The notes below the pieces were generated by a model. The model did no database searches, was not told the origin of the DNA, and worked only from the letters and a program-made list of their open reading frames with translations. Positions 37,607 through 46,172 of a DNA stretch of 64,000 nucleotides are shown here, piece after piece (position 1 is the first letter of the stretch; every line of letters begins with the position of its first letter). Location: the NCBI GenBank assembly GCA_044222195.1, contig JBGANS010000008.1, forward strand, positions 124,001-188,000. Direction: 5' to 3'. Made by a program: the position numbers and the translations under genes. This stretch comes from JAHBXE01 sp044222195. Lineage in GTDB: Bacteria; Planctomycetota; Phycisphaerae; Phycisphaerales; UBA1924.

Positions 37607-39025
37607 GTGGCCAAGACCAAAGAGGTATTCGTCTGCAAGTCCTGCGGCGGCGTCCACAGCCGCTGGCTCGGCAAGTGCCCGGACTGCGGAGCGTGGGATT
37701 CATTGGAATCCGAGCGGGTTGCATCCGGCTCGCTCAAGGATCCGCAGAAGGGCCTCGTCGAGGCCTGGGCCGCAGTCACCGATGGAGAAGGCCCGTCATC
37801 CAGCGCCGTCGCCCGCCCCCTCGCTGAGATTTCGGACGAGTCGTCCGGCCCGCGCATCAGCACTCGCATCGGCGAGTTTGATCGTGTCCTGGGTGGCGAT
37901 GGCGGGCAGCGCGGCCTCGTCTCGGGCTCCGCCGTTCTCATTGGGGGAACGCCCGGCATCGGCAAGAGCACGCTGCTCCTCCAAGCCGCCGCGGCCATGG
38001 CCGCCGGAGGCGCCAAGGTCCTTTACGTCAGCAGCGAGGAGTCAGCCCAGCAGATCAAGATGCGCTCCACGCGGCTGGGACCCGCCGCCGCGTCGGGAAG
38101 CCTTTTCATCCTCGCGGATACCAACCTCGCGCGGATCGTCGAGCAGACCCGCAAAGTCATGCCCGCCGTCCTCGTTATTGATTCGATCCAGATGGTGTAC
38201 AAGTCTGACGTTCCCGCATCGCCCGGAAGCGTCACCCAACTCCGTCGCTGTGCCGCGGAACTGGTGTATCTCGCGAAAGCGAGCGGGATCGCGGTGGTGA
38301 TGGTCGGGCACGTGACCAAGGACGGTCAGTTGGCCGGGCCGCGGGTGCTGGAACACATGGTCGATGCGGTGCTGAACTTCGAGGGCGACCGGTACCACGC
38401 CCACCGGCTGGTGCGGTGCGTGAAGAACCGATTCGGAACGACGCAGGAAATCGGCATCTTCGAGATGACGGGGGGCGGCCTGCGGGAGGTGCCCGAGGGC
38501 GCGGGCGTTCCCGCCGTCAGCGCCGGAGAGGCCCGGCCGGGCTCGGTCGTGTGCCCGATCATCAGCGGAACCCGCTGCGTGCTTGTTGAAGTTCAAGCGT
38601 TGACCGCGACGGGTTTCATCGGCGCGGCCAAGCGCAAGAGCTCGGGCATCGACTCCAACCGCCTCGCGATGATCATCGCCGTTCTCGAACAACACGCCGA
38701 GTTGCGGCTCGCCGACCGCGACATCTTCGCGTCGGCCGTCGGCGGTGTGAAAGTCATCGAGCCCGCGGCGGATCTCGCCCTGCTGCTGGCCATCGCCGGC
38801 GCCCAGTTTCGACGCAAGCTCGCGGCGGGCACTGTGGCGGTGGGAGAGGTTGGCCTCGGCGGCGAAGTGCGGCCCGTGACGCAGCTCGATCAGCGCATAC
38901 GCGAAGCGGCCCGGCTTGGATATTCGCGGATCATCGTGCCGCACGAGGGACGCAGAGAGTCCGCCGGGGGCATCGAGGTGGTGCGAGTGAAGTCGATCAA
39001 CAACGCGGTGCAGGCGCTCGAATAG
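37607..39025 (+). CDS. radA: DNA repair protein RadA/Sms
   Basis: GTG 37607 is taken as the start because the protein then begins VAKTKEVFVCKSCGG as in the family. 472 residues. Zinc finger CKSCG...CPDCG is at ~9-27, Walker A GGTPGIGKST at ~108, the RadA motif KNRFGTTQEIG near 270, and a C-terminal Lon-protease-like domain with VGGVKVIEPAADLALLLAI. It is a hexameric helicase that migrates branched recombination intermediates. TATCCT ends 6 bases before the GTG, so the mRNA may be leaderless. Confidence 0.96.
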   Translation: MAKTKEVFVCKSCGGVHSRWLGKCPDCGAWDSLESERVASGSLKDPQKGLVEAWAAVTDGEGPSSSAVARPLAEISDESSGPRISTRIGEFDRVLGGDGGQRGLVSGSAVLIGGTPGIGKSTLLLQAAAAMAAGGAKVLYVSSEESAQQIKMRSTRLGPAAASGSLFILADTNLARIVEQTRKVMPAVLVIDSIQMVYKSDVPASPGSVTQLRRCAAELVYLAKASGIAVVMVGHVTKDGQLAGPRVLEHMVDAVLNFEGDRYHAHRLVRCVKNRFGTTQEIGIFEMTGGGLREVPEGAGVPAVSAGEARPGSVVCPIISGTRCVLVEVQALTATGFIGAAKRKSSGIDSNRLAMIIAVLEQHAELRLADRDIFASAVGGVKVIEPAADLALLLAIAGAQFRRKLAAGTVAVGEVGLGGEVRPVTQLDQRIREAARLGYSRIIVPHEGRRESAGGIEVVRVKSINNAVQALE

Positions 39026-39101
39026 CCGAACGGACCCGAGGCAGGGCGTTCTCGCCCCAGTGGAGACTCCTCGCCCCCTCCGCCGCGATGCGACGCCCAC
39101 C

Positions 39102-39572
39102 TCACGACGTGGGCACCAGCCACTCGGGCAATGTCCTGATCTTTCCATCCTTGCCCACGCAGGCCAAGGTCGAACTCGCGGCGAAAAGGATCGCCCCGGG
39201 CAATCGATCGCCCGAGTCGCTCCGGCCGTTCTCGACGACGACGATCTCGTATTCGTGCTCGATCTTGACCCGGCTGCCCCCCACCACCTTCGTCCGCACC
39301 TCCACCATGTCGTCGTAGTAGACCGGCCGCCGGTAACGGCATTCCAGCTTCGCCACGACCAGGAACACGCCGGCCTCTTCCAGCTGGGCGTAGGTCACGC
39401 CGGAGTCCCGGAGCAACTCTGTCCGACCGATCTCCAGCCACGGGATGTAGGCCGCGTGATGCGCAACGCCCATGGAGTCGCACTCGCAGTACCGGACGCG
39501 GAGTTGAACGGATCCCGCGGCGTGCACAGGTCGGAGCGGCCGAGGAATACCGGATGTGGTGGGCTCGATCAC
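39102..39572 (-). CDS. YbgC-type acyl-CoA thioesterase (4HBT fold)
   Basis: 156 residues from GTG 39572. The hot-dog fold core is VRYCECDSMGVAHHAAYIPW, with the catalytic Asp in the CDSMGV motif (equivalent to YbgC D-x-x-G), then LEIGRTELLRDSGV and LECRYRRPVYYDDMVEV. These enzymes cleave acyl-CoA thioesters and in many bacteria work with the Tol-Pal envelope system; no tol genes are near. Substrate unknown. Convergent with radA and divergent from the GNAT gene. Confidence 0.85.
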   Translation of the reverse strand: MIEPTTSGIPRPLRPVHAAGSVQLRVRYCECDSMGVAHHAAYIPWLEIGRTELLRDSGVTYAQLEEAGVFLVVAKLECRYRRPVYYDDMVEVRTKVVGGSRVKIEHEYEIVVVENGRSDSGDRLPGAILFAASSTLACVGKDGKIRTLPEWLVPTS

Positions 39573-39680
39573 GGTTCAACGGTAGGCGTTGGCCCCTAGG
39601 AGCCCGGCCATGCCACCGATGCGACCAATCCGGCTTTGTTGGTTCGGGACGGACCAGCGGCTCGCGCCGCCCGGCTCTGA

Positions 39681-40265
39681 ATGACTACTGTTCCCGCCAT
39701 GACCACCGCTTCGGGCACGGGCCGAAAGCCAATCGCCATCCAACCTGCCAGCGACATTTCCGTACGACTGTTGCTCTCTTCGGATTCGATGGAAGAGCTG
39801 ACGTTGCTTCTGCACCGGGCGTATCGAGCGCAGGTGGAAATGGGTCTCCAGCCCCTCGCGGGCCGCCAGGATGCCGCGACAACCAGGAAGCGAACCTCGA
39901 ACGGCGAGTGCTACCTGGCAATCCAGACAACCCCCGCGGGCCCGAAGATTGTCGGCACCATTCTCTTTCATGAGGTCGAGGACGCCAAAGGCCCGCCCTG
40001 GTTCCAGCAGAAACACGTCGACAGCTTCTCTCAGTTCGCGGTAGACCCTGAAATTCAGGGCAAGGGCATCGGGCAGATGCTGTTAGACACCGTTGAACGC
40101 CGCGCGGCCGAGTGCGGGGCTCGGGAACTGGGGCTGTCCATGGCCGAACCGGATACGGTCCTGATGCAGTATTACCTGCGCCGGGGATACCGGTTCATTG
40201 AACATTGGCAATGGCCGTACACCAACTACCGCAGCGCGATCCTGAGCAAACCGCTGAGTAGCTGA
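39681..40265 (+). CDS. GNAT-family N-acetyltransferase
   Basis: 194 residues from ATG 39681 (a second ATG at 39699 is possible). The GNAT core shows VRLLLSSDSMEELTLLLHRAY, a motif A strand FSQFAVDPEIQGKGIGQMLLD (Q-x-x-G-x-G acetyl-CoA loop), then ELGLSMAEPDTVLMQYYLRRGYRFI. It transfers an acetyl group to an unknown amine. No context clue to the substrate. Confidence 0.87.
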   Translation: MTTVPAMTTASGTGRKPIAIQPASDISVRLLLSSDSMEELTLLLHRAYRAQVEMGLQPLAGRQDAATTRKRTSNGECYLAIQTTPAGPKIVGTILFHEVEDAKGPPWFQQKHVDSFSQFAVDPEIQGKGIGQMLLDTVERRAAECGARELGLSMAEPDTVLMQYYLRRGYRFIEHWQWPYTNYRSAILSKPLSS

Positions 40266-40301
40266 GCTCGAAGCAGCACGAAACCTCCGCCCTGCGGCTG
40301 G

Positions 40302-40484
40302 TTACTTCGGCGGCTGGATCGCCCGAGGCCCGCCCTTGGGCTGCTGGCCCGGTTCCGGAGCAGCGAGTTTGGGGCTGGCTGCGCCACCGCCGCCGCCAAA
40401 GACGCCAAGCTGGTAGGCAATGAGAACCGCCGCAACGGCGAAAATGACGATCGCAACGATGAGCTTGATCTTGTCAGACTTCAT
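40302..40484 (-). CDS. Small single-pass membrane protein
   Basis: 60 residues from ATG 40484, with GTGGAGC just upstream. It has a short charged start (MKSDKIK), one membrane helix (LIVAIVIFAVAAVLIAYQLG), a Gly run and a Pro/Lys/Gln-rich tail. It sits at the end of the prepilin region behind a terminator. No family recognised. The start further upstream lacks a ribosome site. Confidence 0.6.
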   Translation of the reverse strand: MKSDKIKLIVAIVIFAVAAVLIAYQLGVFGGGGGAASPKLAAPEPGQQPKGGPRAIQPPK

Positions 40485-40585
40485 GTGAGTGCTCCACGAG
40501 AGACCGCTCGGGAACTGGTGGCGGCTCCGGCTGGTGGAAACTGTAGCATCTGGTCCGCTGTTCTGCACGAGCAACTATGAGCGTG

Positions 40586-40620
40586 CAAAAAGAACGAACC
40601 CCGCCGATCGCGGGGTTCGT
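40586..40620 (-). terminator. Rho-independent terminator of the first prepilin gene
   Basis: An 11-bp perfect stem (ACGAACCCCGC / GCGGGGTTCGT, loop CGATC, 40594-40620). On the minus strand the stem is followed by TTCTTTTTGC. It lies 27 bases after the prepilin stop. Confidence 0.85.
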
Positions 40621-40646
40621 TTGAAGGCGACGCAAACCTGACCGGG

Positions 40647-41594
40647 TTATGGAGCCGGAAGCGGCTGACCCGGGAGATTGAAGATGAAAATGTACTTGCC
40701 AACGCCGTAGGGAGGCGTCTCACGAATCGGATCGTAGAACGAGCCCGATACCATCTTGTTGTACTCGGCGCGAGCGTCGAGGTAACCCATCACCGACTTG
40801 TTCTTCTCACCGAACTCGCCCATGAACTGCGGACGATTCGGGATGGGACCCGTGCCCGTGTTCGCGACAACGTCCGCCGTCTGATCATGGATCCAGACGA
40901 ACTTGTTGGTCGGGTCGAACTCAGACGCGAGGCGGACCTTGCGGACGCCGTAGTCGTACCGGACGGTGAAGTTGCCGCTGGTCTGGTCCCACCACTTCAT
41001 GTTCATGTGATAGCTGGTACCCACGTCGTCGTACGACGTCACGCCAGGCGTTTCCTGGGGCCATGTGCGCTGCTTGGTCGCCTTGTCGCCCGGAGAGCGA
41101 TAGGCCGTCATTTCAAGCGCCGTGCGCTGCTGGGGGGTCAGGCTGCCGCGGGTGAGCGTCCAGTAGCCCTTGCCCGGCTGAGCCGTTCCGTTCGGAGAAC
41201 TGCCCTTGCCGATGTCAACAAAGCCCGTGGGCTTCTCGAGCGTGAGTCCGGGGTACATGTACGAGTTGAGGCGACGGTAATACGCCGGCTCGTCGAACGG
41301 GCCGCCCGCCCAGAACGCGTCGGTGTTCTTTCCGCCGTAGCTCCAGGTGTCCCAGCCGGCGGTGATGGCGCCATCGCCGTACCCGCTGCCGTACATCGGG
41401 ACCTGGTCCTTGGATTCTGACCGGTAGGTCGAGAACGCCAGCATGATCTGGCGGACGTTACTGAGTGAGATCGTGATCCGCGACGCGTTGCGGGCCTTGC
41501 CCAACGCCGGCAACAGGATGCCGATCAACAGCGCGATAATCGCGATCACCACCAGCAACTCAATGAGTGTGAACGCACGGGTCCTCGACTTCAT
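40647..41594 (-). CDS. Type II/IV prepilin-like protein, paralogue 1
   Basis: 315 residues, ATG 41594 with GCGGAGC upstream. A short basic leader (MKSRTRA) precedes the pilin helix FTLIELLVVIAIIALLIGIL. The residue before the cleavage site is Ala, not the usual Gly, with Glu at +5. A ~270-residue globular domain follows with YGGKNTDAFW, EMTAYRSPGDK, YHMNMKWW and FDPTNKFVWI. It ends in PPYGVGKYIFIFNLPG. Two close paralogues follow at 43994 and 45026. Such proteins are (pseudo)pilin subunits or exported through the pilin pathway; the large domain suggests a minor or specialised one. Confidence 0.85.
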   Translation of the reverse strand: MKSRTRAFTLIELLVVIAIIALLIGILLPALGKARNASRITISLSNVRQIMLAFSTYRSESKDQVPMYGSGYGDGAITAGWDTWSYGGKNTDAFWAGGPFDEPAYYRRLNSYMYPGLTLEKPTGFVDIGKGSSPNGTAQPGKGYWTLTRGSLTPQQRTALEMTAYRSPGDKATKQRTWPQETPGVTSYDDVGTSYHMNMKWWDQTSGNFTVRYDYGVRKVRLASEFDPTNKFVWIHDQTADVVANTGTGPIPNRPQFMGEFGEKNKSVMGYLDARAEYNKMVSGSFYDPIRETPPYGVGKYIFIFNLPGQPLPAP

Positions 41595-41948
41595 AGTGTT
41601 CGCTCCGCTAAAGGCTTCAATCGCTCCGGGACAAACCCGACAGGCGGCGTGGTTCCGTGGACCAGCCGCAACCGGCTCCGAATGGATCCGGGCAGGTCTC
41701 GCGGAGCATCATACCGGCAATCGGTGCAATACGCCACACAACCCACACTACGTATATCGCCTGGATCGGCTGTACGGTTGCGATTCAGCACTGAATTTCT
41801 GCACCGGGCGCTCAAGTCGCCCGAGCGGCACCCGCAAGGACCGATAGCGACGAATACCGTGACACCCTAGTTTTGGCGCGACTCCCCGGTCGGCTAACGT
41901 ACACCCCGGAAGGGCCCGACTCTCATTCTCTGCCCTTGAAAGGACTCG
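41595..41948. other. Divergent intergenic region, prepilin 1 / GH15
   Basis: 354 bases between divergent starts. Apart from the GH15 promoter candidate at 41873-41900 I see a possible minus-strand -10 (TATGAT, 41708-41713). No gene or RNA structure was recognised. Confidence 0.5.
41873..41900 (+). promoter_or_regulatory. Candidate promoter of the GH15 gene
   Basis: TTGGCG (41873-41878), 16-base spacer, TAACGT (41895-41900), 48 bases before the ATG. Confidence 0.4.
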
Positions 41949-43970
41949 ATGCCCCGCGATATTCCGGTCGGAAATGGCGACCTGCTGATCACCTTCGACC
42001 GGCTCTACCGCGTCCGCGATATCTACTTCCCTTGCGTCGGGCTCCACAACCACACGGAAGGACACCTCCAGCGGTTCGGTGTTTGGACGGACGGCGCCTT
42101 CGCGTGGATCGAAGACCCGCAGTGGAAACGGGAGCTGCGTTACGCGCCCGACTCCCTTGTGACCGAGGTTCGCCTCACTCATGAGCGTCTCGGCCTCGAA
42201 CTGGTCTGCCGCGACGGTGTGGACTGCAACGACCCAGTCTACTTCCGTCACATCACCGTTCGCGACCTCACGGGTCGACCGCGCGATGTCCGCATCTTCT
42301 CCCACTTCGACCCTTCCATCCGCGGCTCATCCGTCGGCGATACCGCCAACTACGACCCTTCCACCAACAGCGTCATCGTCTACAAGGACGACTCCTACTT
42401 CCTGCTCTCCGCGGCGGACCGGCACAAGATCGGCATCGACCACTGGGCCATCGGCACCAAGCGGCTGGGAGGCGCGGAGGGCACCTGGCGCGACGCCGAG
42501 GACGGCATCCTCGGCCGCAACGCCATCAGCCAGGGATCGGTCGACTGCACCATCGGGCTCAACCTGCTCGTGGATGCGGGGGCCTCGTCCCATGTGACCA
42601 CCTGGATGGCGGCGGGCAGCACCTACGAAGAGGTCGAGGCCCTGCACCGCAAGGTGATCGAGGCAGGGCCGGAGCGGTTGCTCGCCAGGACCGAGGCCTA
42701 CTGGAGAATGTGGGCCCGCAAAGAACCCATCGACACATCCCCACTCCCCGAGCCCCTGCGAGACCTCTTCACACGCAGCCAGCTCGTCATCCGGACCCAG
42801 ATCGACAACCGCGGCGCGATCCTCGCGGCCAACGACAGCGACGTTACCGCCTTTGGCGGCGACCACTACTCGTATTGCTGGACTCGCGACGGGGCCCTGG
42901 TGGCGCAGGCCCTGATCATGGCCGGGCACGGGGAGCTCTCGCGAAACTTCTTCCGCTTCTGCGCCGGCGTCATCGAGAAGGACGGCTTCTTCCTGCACAA
43001 GTACGCCCCCACCGGCCGCCTCGCCAGCTCGTGGCATCCGTGGGTTGTCTCCGGCGAGAAGGTCCTTCCTATTCAGGAAGATGAGACCGCGCTGGTCGTC
43101 TGGGCGCTTCGCAAGCACTTCGAAACGTACCGCGACGTTGAGTTCATCAAAGCGCTGTACGAGCCCCTCGTGACCCGTCCCGCGGACTGGATGCTCAAGT
43201 ACCGCGACCACGCCGGCCTGCCTCTGCCCAGCTGGGACCTGTGGGAAGAACGCCGCGGCATCCATACGTTCACCGTCGCGTCGGTCATTGGTGGGCTCCG
43301 CGCCGCCGCGGCGTTCGCCAGGGACTTCGGCGAGTTCGACCGCGCGGCGAGGTACGCCGAGGAAGCCGAGCGCACCAAGACCGCGTTGAAGAAGCACTTC
43401 TGGAACAAGGAGCGGCAGCGTTTCGCCCGTATGGCGACGCCCCTCGAAGACGGAACGTACCGGCTGGACATGACTTCCGATTCCGCGAACTACTCCCTGT
43501 TCGCGTTCGGCGCGCTCGATGCGCGCGACCCGATGGTGGAGGCCGAGATGCGGGGCCTTCGCGAGCGGCTGTGGGTCAAGACGGACATCGGCGGGTGCGC
43601 CCGCTACGAGCGTGATTACTTCCACCAGGTTGAACGCGAGAAGATCGATCAGGTGCCCGGGAACCCGTGGATCATCTGCACCCTCTGGCACGCCCAGCAC
43701 GCCATCGCGAGGGCGATGAGCCTGGGCGAACTCTCTCAGGCTCTCCCGTACATGCAATGGGCCGCGGCCCGCGCATTCGACTCGGGCGTGCTCGCCGAAC
43801 AGTTCCATCCGTACACGGGCCAGCCTATTGGTGTCAGCCCTCTGACCTGGAGCCACGCCACGTTTGTGGTCGTCGTGCTCGAGTACCTGGCCAAGCTTCA
43901 GGCCCTGACTCGCGGCACAAGCCGGGGCTCGCGGGCCGAAGTCGAAACGGAGATGAGCAGCCTGCCGTAA
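41949..43970 (+). CDS. GH15 glucoamylase/trehalase-type glycoside hydrolase
   Basis: 673 residues with no signal peptide, so cytoplasmic. An N-terminal beta-sandwich (~1-260) is followed by the (alpha/alpha)6 barrel. Visible barrel motifs are GGDHYSYCWTRDGALVAQAL (substrate-binding Asp/Arg), LPSWDLWEERRGIHTFT with the general acid Glu, and SPLTWSHATFVVVVLEYL with the second catalytic region. This is the GH15 family layout: inverting hydrolysis of alpha-glucans or trehalose. It lies on the opposite strand between prepilin paralogues 1 and 2. The exact substrate is not determined. Confidence 0.92.
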   Translation: MPRDIPVGNGDLLITFDRLYRVRDIYFPCVGLHNHTEGHLQRFGVWTDGAFAWIEDPQWKRELRYAPDSLVTEVRLTHERLGLELVCRDGVDCNDPVYFRHITVRDLTGRPRDVRIFSHFDPSIRGSSVGDTANYDPSTNSVIVYKDDSYFLLSAADRHKIGIDHWAIGTKRLGGAEGTWRDAEDGILGRNAISQGSVDCTIGLNLLVDAGASSHVTTWMAAGSTYEEVEALHRKVIEAGPERLLARTEAYWRMWARKEPIDTSPLPEPLRDLFTRSQLVIRTQIDNRGAILAANDSDVTAFGGDHYSYCWTRDGALVAQALIMAGHGELSRNFFRFCAGVIEKDGFFLHKYAPTGRLASSWHPWVVSGEKVLPIQEDETALVVWALRKHFETYRDVEFIKALYEPLVTRPADWMLKYRDHAGLPLPSWDLWEERRGIHTFTVASVIGGLRAAAAFARDFGEFDRAARYAEEAERTKTALKKHFWNKERQRFARMATPLEDGTYRLDMTSDSANYSLFAFGALDARDPMVEAEMRGLRERLWVKTDIGGCARYERDYFHQVEREKIDQVPGNPWIICTLWHAQHAIARAMSLGELSQALPYMQWAAARAFDSGVLAEQFHPYTGQPIGVSPLTWSHATFVVVVLEYLAKLQALTRGTSRGSRAEVETEMSSLP

Positions 43971-43993
43971 GGACCGGCTGTCCCACCTCGCCG

Positions 43994-44980
43994 TCACGGA
44001 GGCGGGAGCTGCACACCCGGCAGGTTGAAGATGAAGATGTACTTTCCGACACCGTAGGGCGGCGTGTCCCGCATCGGGTCGTAGAACGATCCGGTTGTGA
44101 GCTTGACGTACTCGGCCCGGGCGTCGAGGAACCCGAGCACGGACTTGTTCTTCTCCCCGAACTCGCCCATGAACTGGGGCCGCTGCGAAATCGGTATCGT
44201 CGTGGGCGGGCCGATTCCCGGCCAGTTCGCCGTGATGTCGGTGGTCTGGTCATTGAGCCAGACAAACTTGTTGGTGGGGTCGAACTCGGTGGCGAGGCGG
44301 ATGCGGCGAACACCCGCGTCGTACCGGAGCGTGTTGTCGTTGGTCGGCAGGCCGGCGTTGGGCTGGTCCCACCACTTCATGTTCATGTGGTAACTGGTGC
44401 CCACGTCGTTGTAGGAACTGATGCTGGGGTCGCCTGTAGGCCAGTTGCGCTGGCGGGTTTCGCGATCGCCGGGAGATCGGTACGCCGTCATCTCAATGCT
44501 CGCACGCTGCTGCGGAGTAATCGTGCCCTGTGTAAACGTCCAGCATCGGCCGCACTGAACACCCAGGGGCGTCGTGCCGACACCGACGTTTACGTGTCCC
44601 TGGGGCTTCTCCAGGGTCATGCCTGAGTACAGGTATTCGTTGAGCGGACGGCAGTATGCCTTTTCGTCGTACACGCCGCCGTAGTTCGTCTGCCACCAGT
44701 CGCTGCAGTTTTTGCCGCCGTAGTACCACGTGTTCCAGGCCAGGTCGGGCGTGATGCGTCCCTGCGAATACGCCGGCCCGCGCATCGGCACCTGGTCCTT
44801 CTTCTCGGCGCGATAGCTCGAGAAGCCGAGCATGATCTGCCGGACGTTATTGAGAGATATCGTGATCCGCGACGCGTTTCGCGCCTTGCCCAGCGCGGGC
44901 AGAAGGATCCCGATCAGAAGGGCGATGATCGCGATAACGACCAGGAGCTCAATAAGCGTGAAGGCACGTCGATTGCGCAT
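43994..44980 (-). CDS. Type II/IV prepilin-like protein, paralogue 2
   Basis: 328 residues from ATG 44980, with GGAGACC upstream; an upstream in-frame start is rejected because the leader should be short. Leader MRNRRA, then FTLIELLVVIAIIALLIGIL, again with Ala at -1. The globular domain follows paralogue 1 closely but has extra Cys residues (CSDWW, YCRPL, QCGRCW) that could form disulfides, and several insertions. The stop lies 23 bases from that of the convergent GH15 gene. It is 45 bases downstream of paralogue 3 and probably in one transcript with it. Confidence 0.86.
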   Translation of the reverse strand: MRNRRAFTLIELLVVIAIIALLIGILLPALGKARNASRITISLNNVRQIMLGFSSYRAEKKDQVPMRGPAYSQGRITPDLAWNTWYYGGKNCSDWWQTNYGGVYDEKAYCRPLNEYLYSGMTLEKPQGHVNVGVGTTPLGVQCGRCWTFTQGTITPQQRASIEMTAYRSPGDRETRQRNWPTGDPSISSYNDVGTSYHMNMKWWDQPNAGLPTNDNTLRYDAGVRRIRLATEFDPTNKFVWLNDQTTDITANWPGIGPPTTIPISQRPQFMGEFGEKNKSVLGFLDARAEYVKLTTGSFYDPMRDTPPYGVGKYIFIFNLPGVQLPPP

Positions 44981-45025
44981 GGCGGGTCTCCGTCGGGCCG
45001 ACACAGATTACCATCGCCCACGCCG

Positions 45026-46000
45026 TCACGGAGTCGGCAGGCTCGTCCCGGGCAGATTGAAGATGAAGATGTACTTCCCCACGCCGTAGGGCGGCGTGTC
45101 GCGCATCGGATCGTACAGTGATCCGGTCGTCATCTTCACGTATTCGGCCCGAGCATCCAGGAACCCGAGAACGGACTTGTTCTTTTCGCCGAACTCGCCC
45201 ATGAACAGCGGGCGCTGGGGAATCGGGATGGTCGTCTGAGCTCCGACGCCCGGCCAGTTGGCGATCACGTCGGTGATCTGATCGTTGATCCAGACAAACT
45301 TGTTGGTCGGATCGAACTCCGACGCCAGCCGGATGCGCCGCACGCCGGCGTCGTACCGCAGCGTGAAATTGCCCGGCAGGTTGGCGTTCTGCTGGGCCCA
45401 CCACTTCATGTTCGTGTGGTAGCTCGTGCCGACGTCGTCGTACGAGCTGATCCCCGGAGTTTCTGCCGGCCACTGGCGCTGACGTGTGGTCTTGTCGCCG
45501 GGAGAGCGGAACGCTGTCATTTCCAGCGACGCCCGCTGCTGGGGCGTCAGCGAGCCCCGGGTCAGCGTCCAGTAGCCCTTGCCGGGCTGCGCGATTCCGT
45601 TCGGAGAACTTCCCTTGCCAATGTCAACAAAGCCCGAGGGTTTCTCAAGCGTCAGACCGGGATACAGATACGAGTTGAGCCGGCGGTAATACGCCGGTTC
45701 ATCGAACGCCCCGTTGGCCCAGAACGCGTCCGTGTTCTTTCCGCCATAGCTCCACGTGTCCCAACCGGCCGTGATCGCGCCATCGCCGTACCCGCTGCCG
45801 TACATCGGGACCTGGTCCTTGTTTTCTGACCTGTAGGTCGCGAACCCAAGCATGATCTGCCGTACGTTGCTGAGGGAAATCGTTATCCGCGATGCGTTGC
45901 GCGCCTTGCCCAGCGCCGGCAGGAGGATTCCGATCAGCAGCGCGATGATCGCGATCACCACGAGCAGTTCGATGAGCGTAAACGCACGAGTCTTCCGCAT
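45026..46000 (-). CDS. Type II/IV prepilin-like protein, paralogue 3
   Basis: 324 residues from ATG 46000, with CGGAGG upstream. Leader MRKTRA and helix FTLIELLVVIAIIALLIGIL, Ala at -1. It is very close to paralogue 1 (shared YGSGYGDGAITAGWDTWSYG and VDIGKGSSPNG) and ends in IFIFNLPG as do the other two. It is the promoter-proximal gene of the paralogue 3-2 pair. The three copies differ most in loops, as expected for subunits of one fibre with different partners; this is an inference. Confidence 0.86.
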   Translation of the reverse strand: MRKTRAFTLIELLVVIAIIALLIGILLPALGKARNASRITISLSNVRQIMLGFATYRSENKDQVPMYGSGYGDGAITAGWDTWSYGGKNTDAFWANGAFDEPAYYRRLNSYLYPGLTLEKPSGFVDIGKGSSPNGIAQPGKGYWTLTRGSLTPQQRASLEMTAFRSPGDKTTRQRQWPAETPGISSYDDVGTSYHTNMKWWAQQNANLPGNFTLRYDAGVRRIRLASEFDPTNKFVWINDQITDVIANWPGVGAQTTIPIPQRPLFMGEFGEKNKSVLGFLDARAEYVKMTTGSLYDPMRDTPPYGVGKYIFIFNLPGTSLPTP

Positions 46001-46105
46001 GGTCGGCCTCCGCTGGGATGCTGGCCAGATGTTCGCCGCGAGGATCGCGGCCGCCGGTCGCGCGAACCCCGAATGGGGCCGCTGATCGCGCCGGTCACTG
46101 TCCGT

Positions 46106-46133
46106 ATGGTACCGCGCACGGTGCACCATGCAA
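46106..46133 (-). promoter_or_regulatory. Candidate promoter of the prepilin 3-2 operon
   Basis: Read on the minus strand: TTGCAT (46133-46128), 16-base spacer, TACCAT (46111-46106), about 105 bases before ATG 46000. Confidence 0.42.
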
Positions 46134-46172
46134 GCGGATTCCTGCCGCTCCTACGAACAAAAGACGATCTTC

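Noticed and set aside
32461..37827. A ~1790-codon open frame opposite the AsmA-like gene
   Set aside because: It is Arg/Pro/His-rich without domain motifs and mirrors the codon bias of the real gene; such antisense frames are common in high-GC DNA. The same applies to long antisense frames at 21382-23007, 23663-26158, 27488-28747 and 42327-43997.
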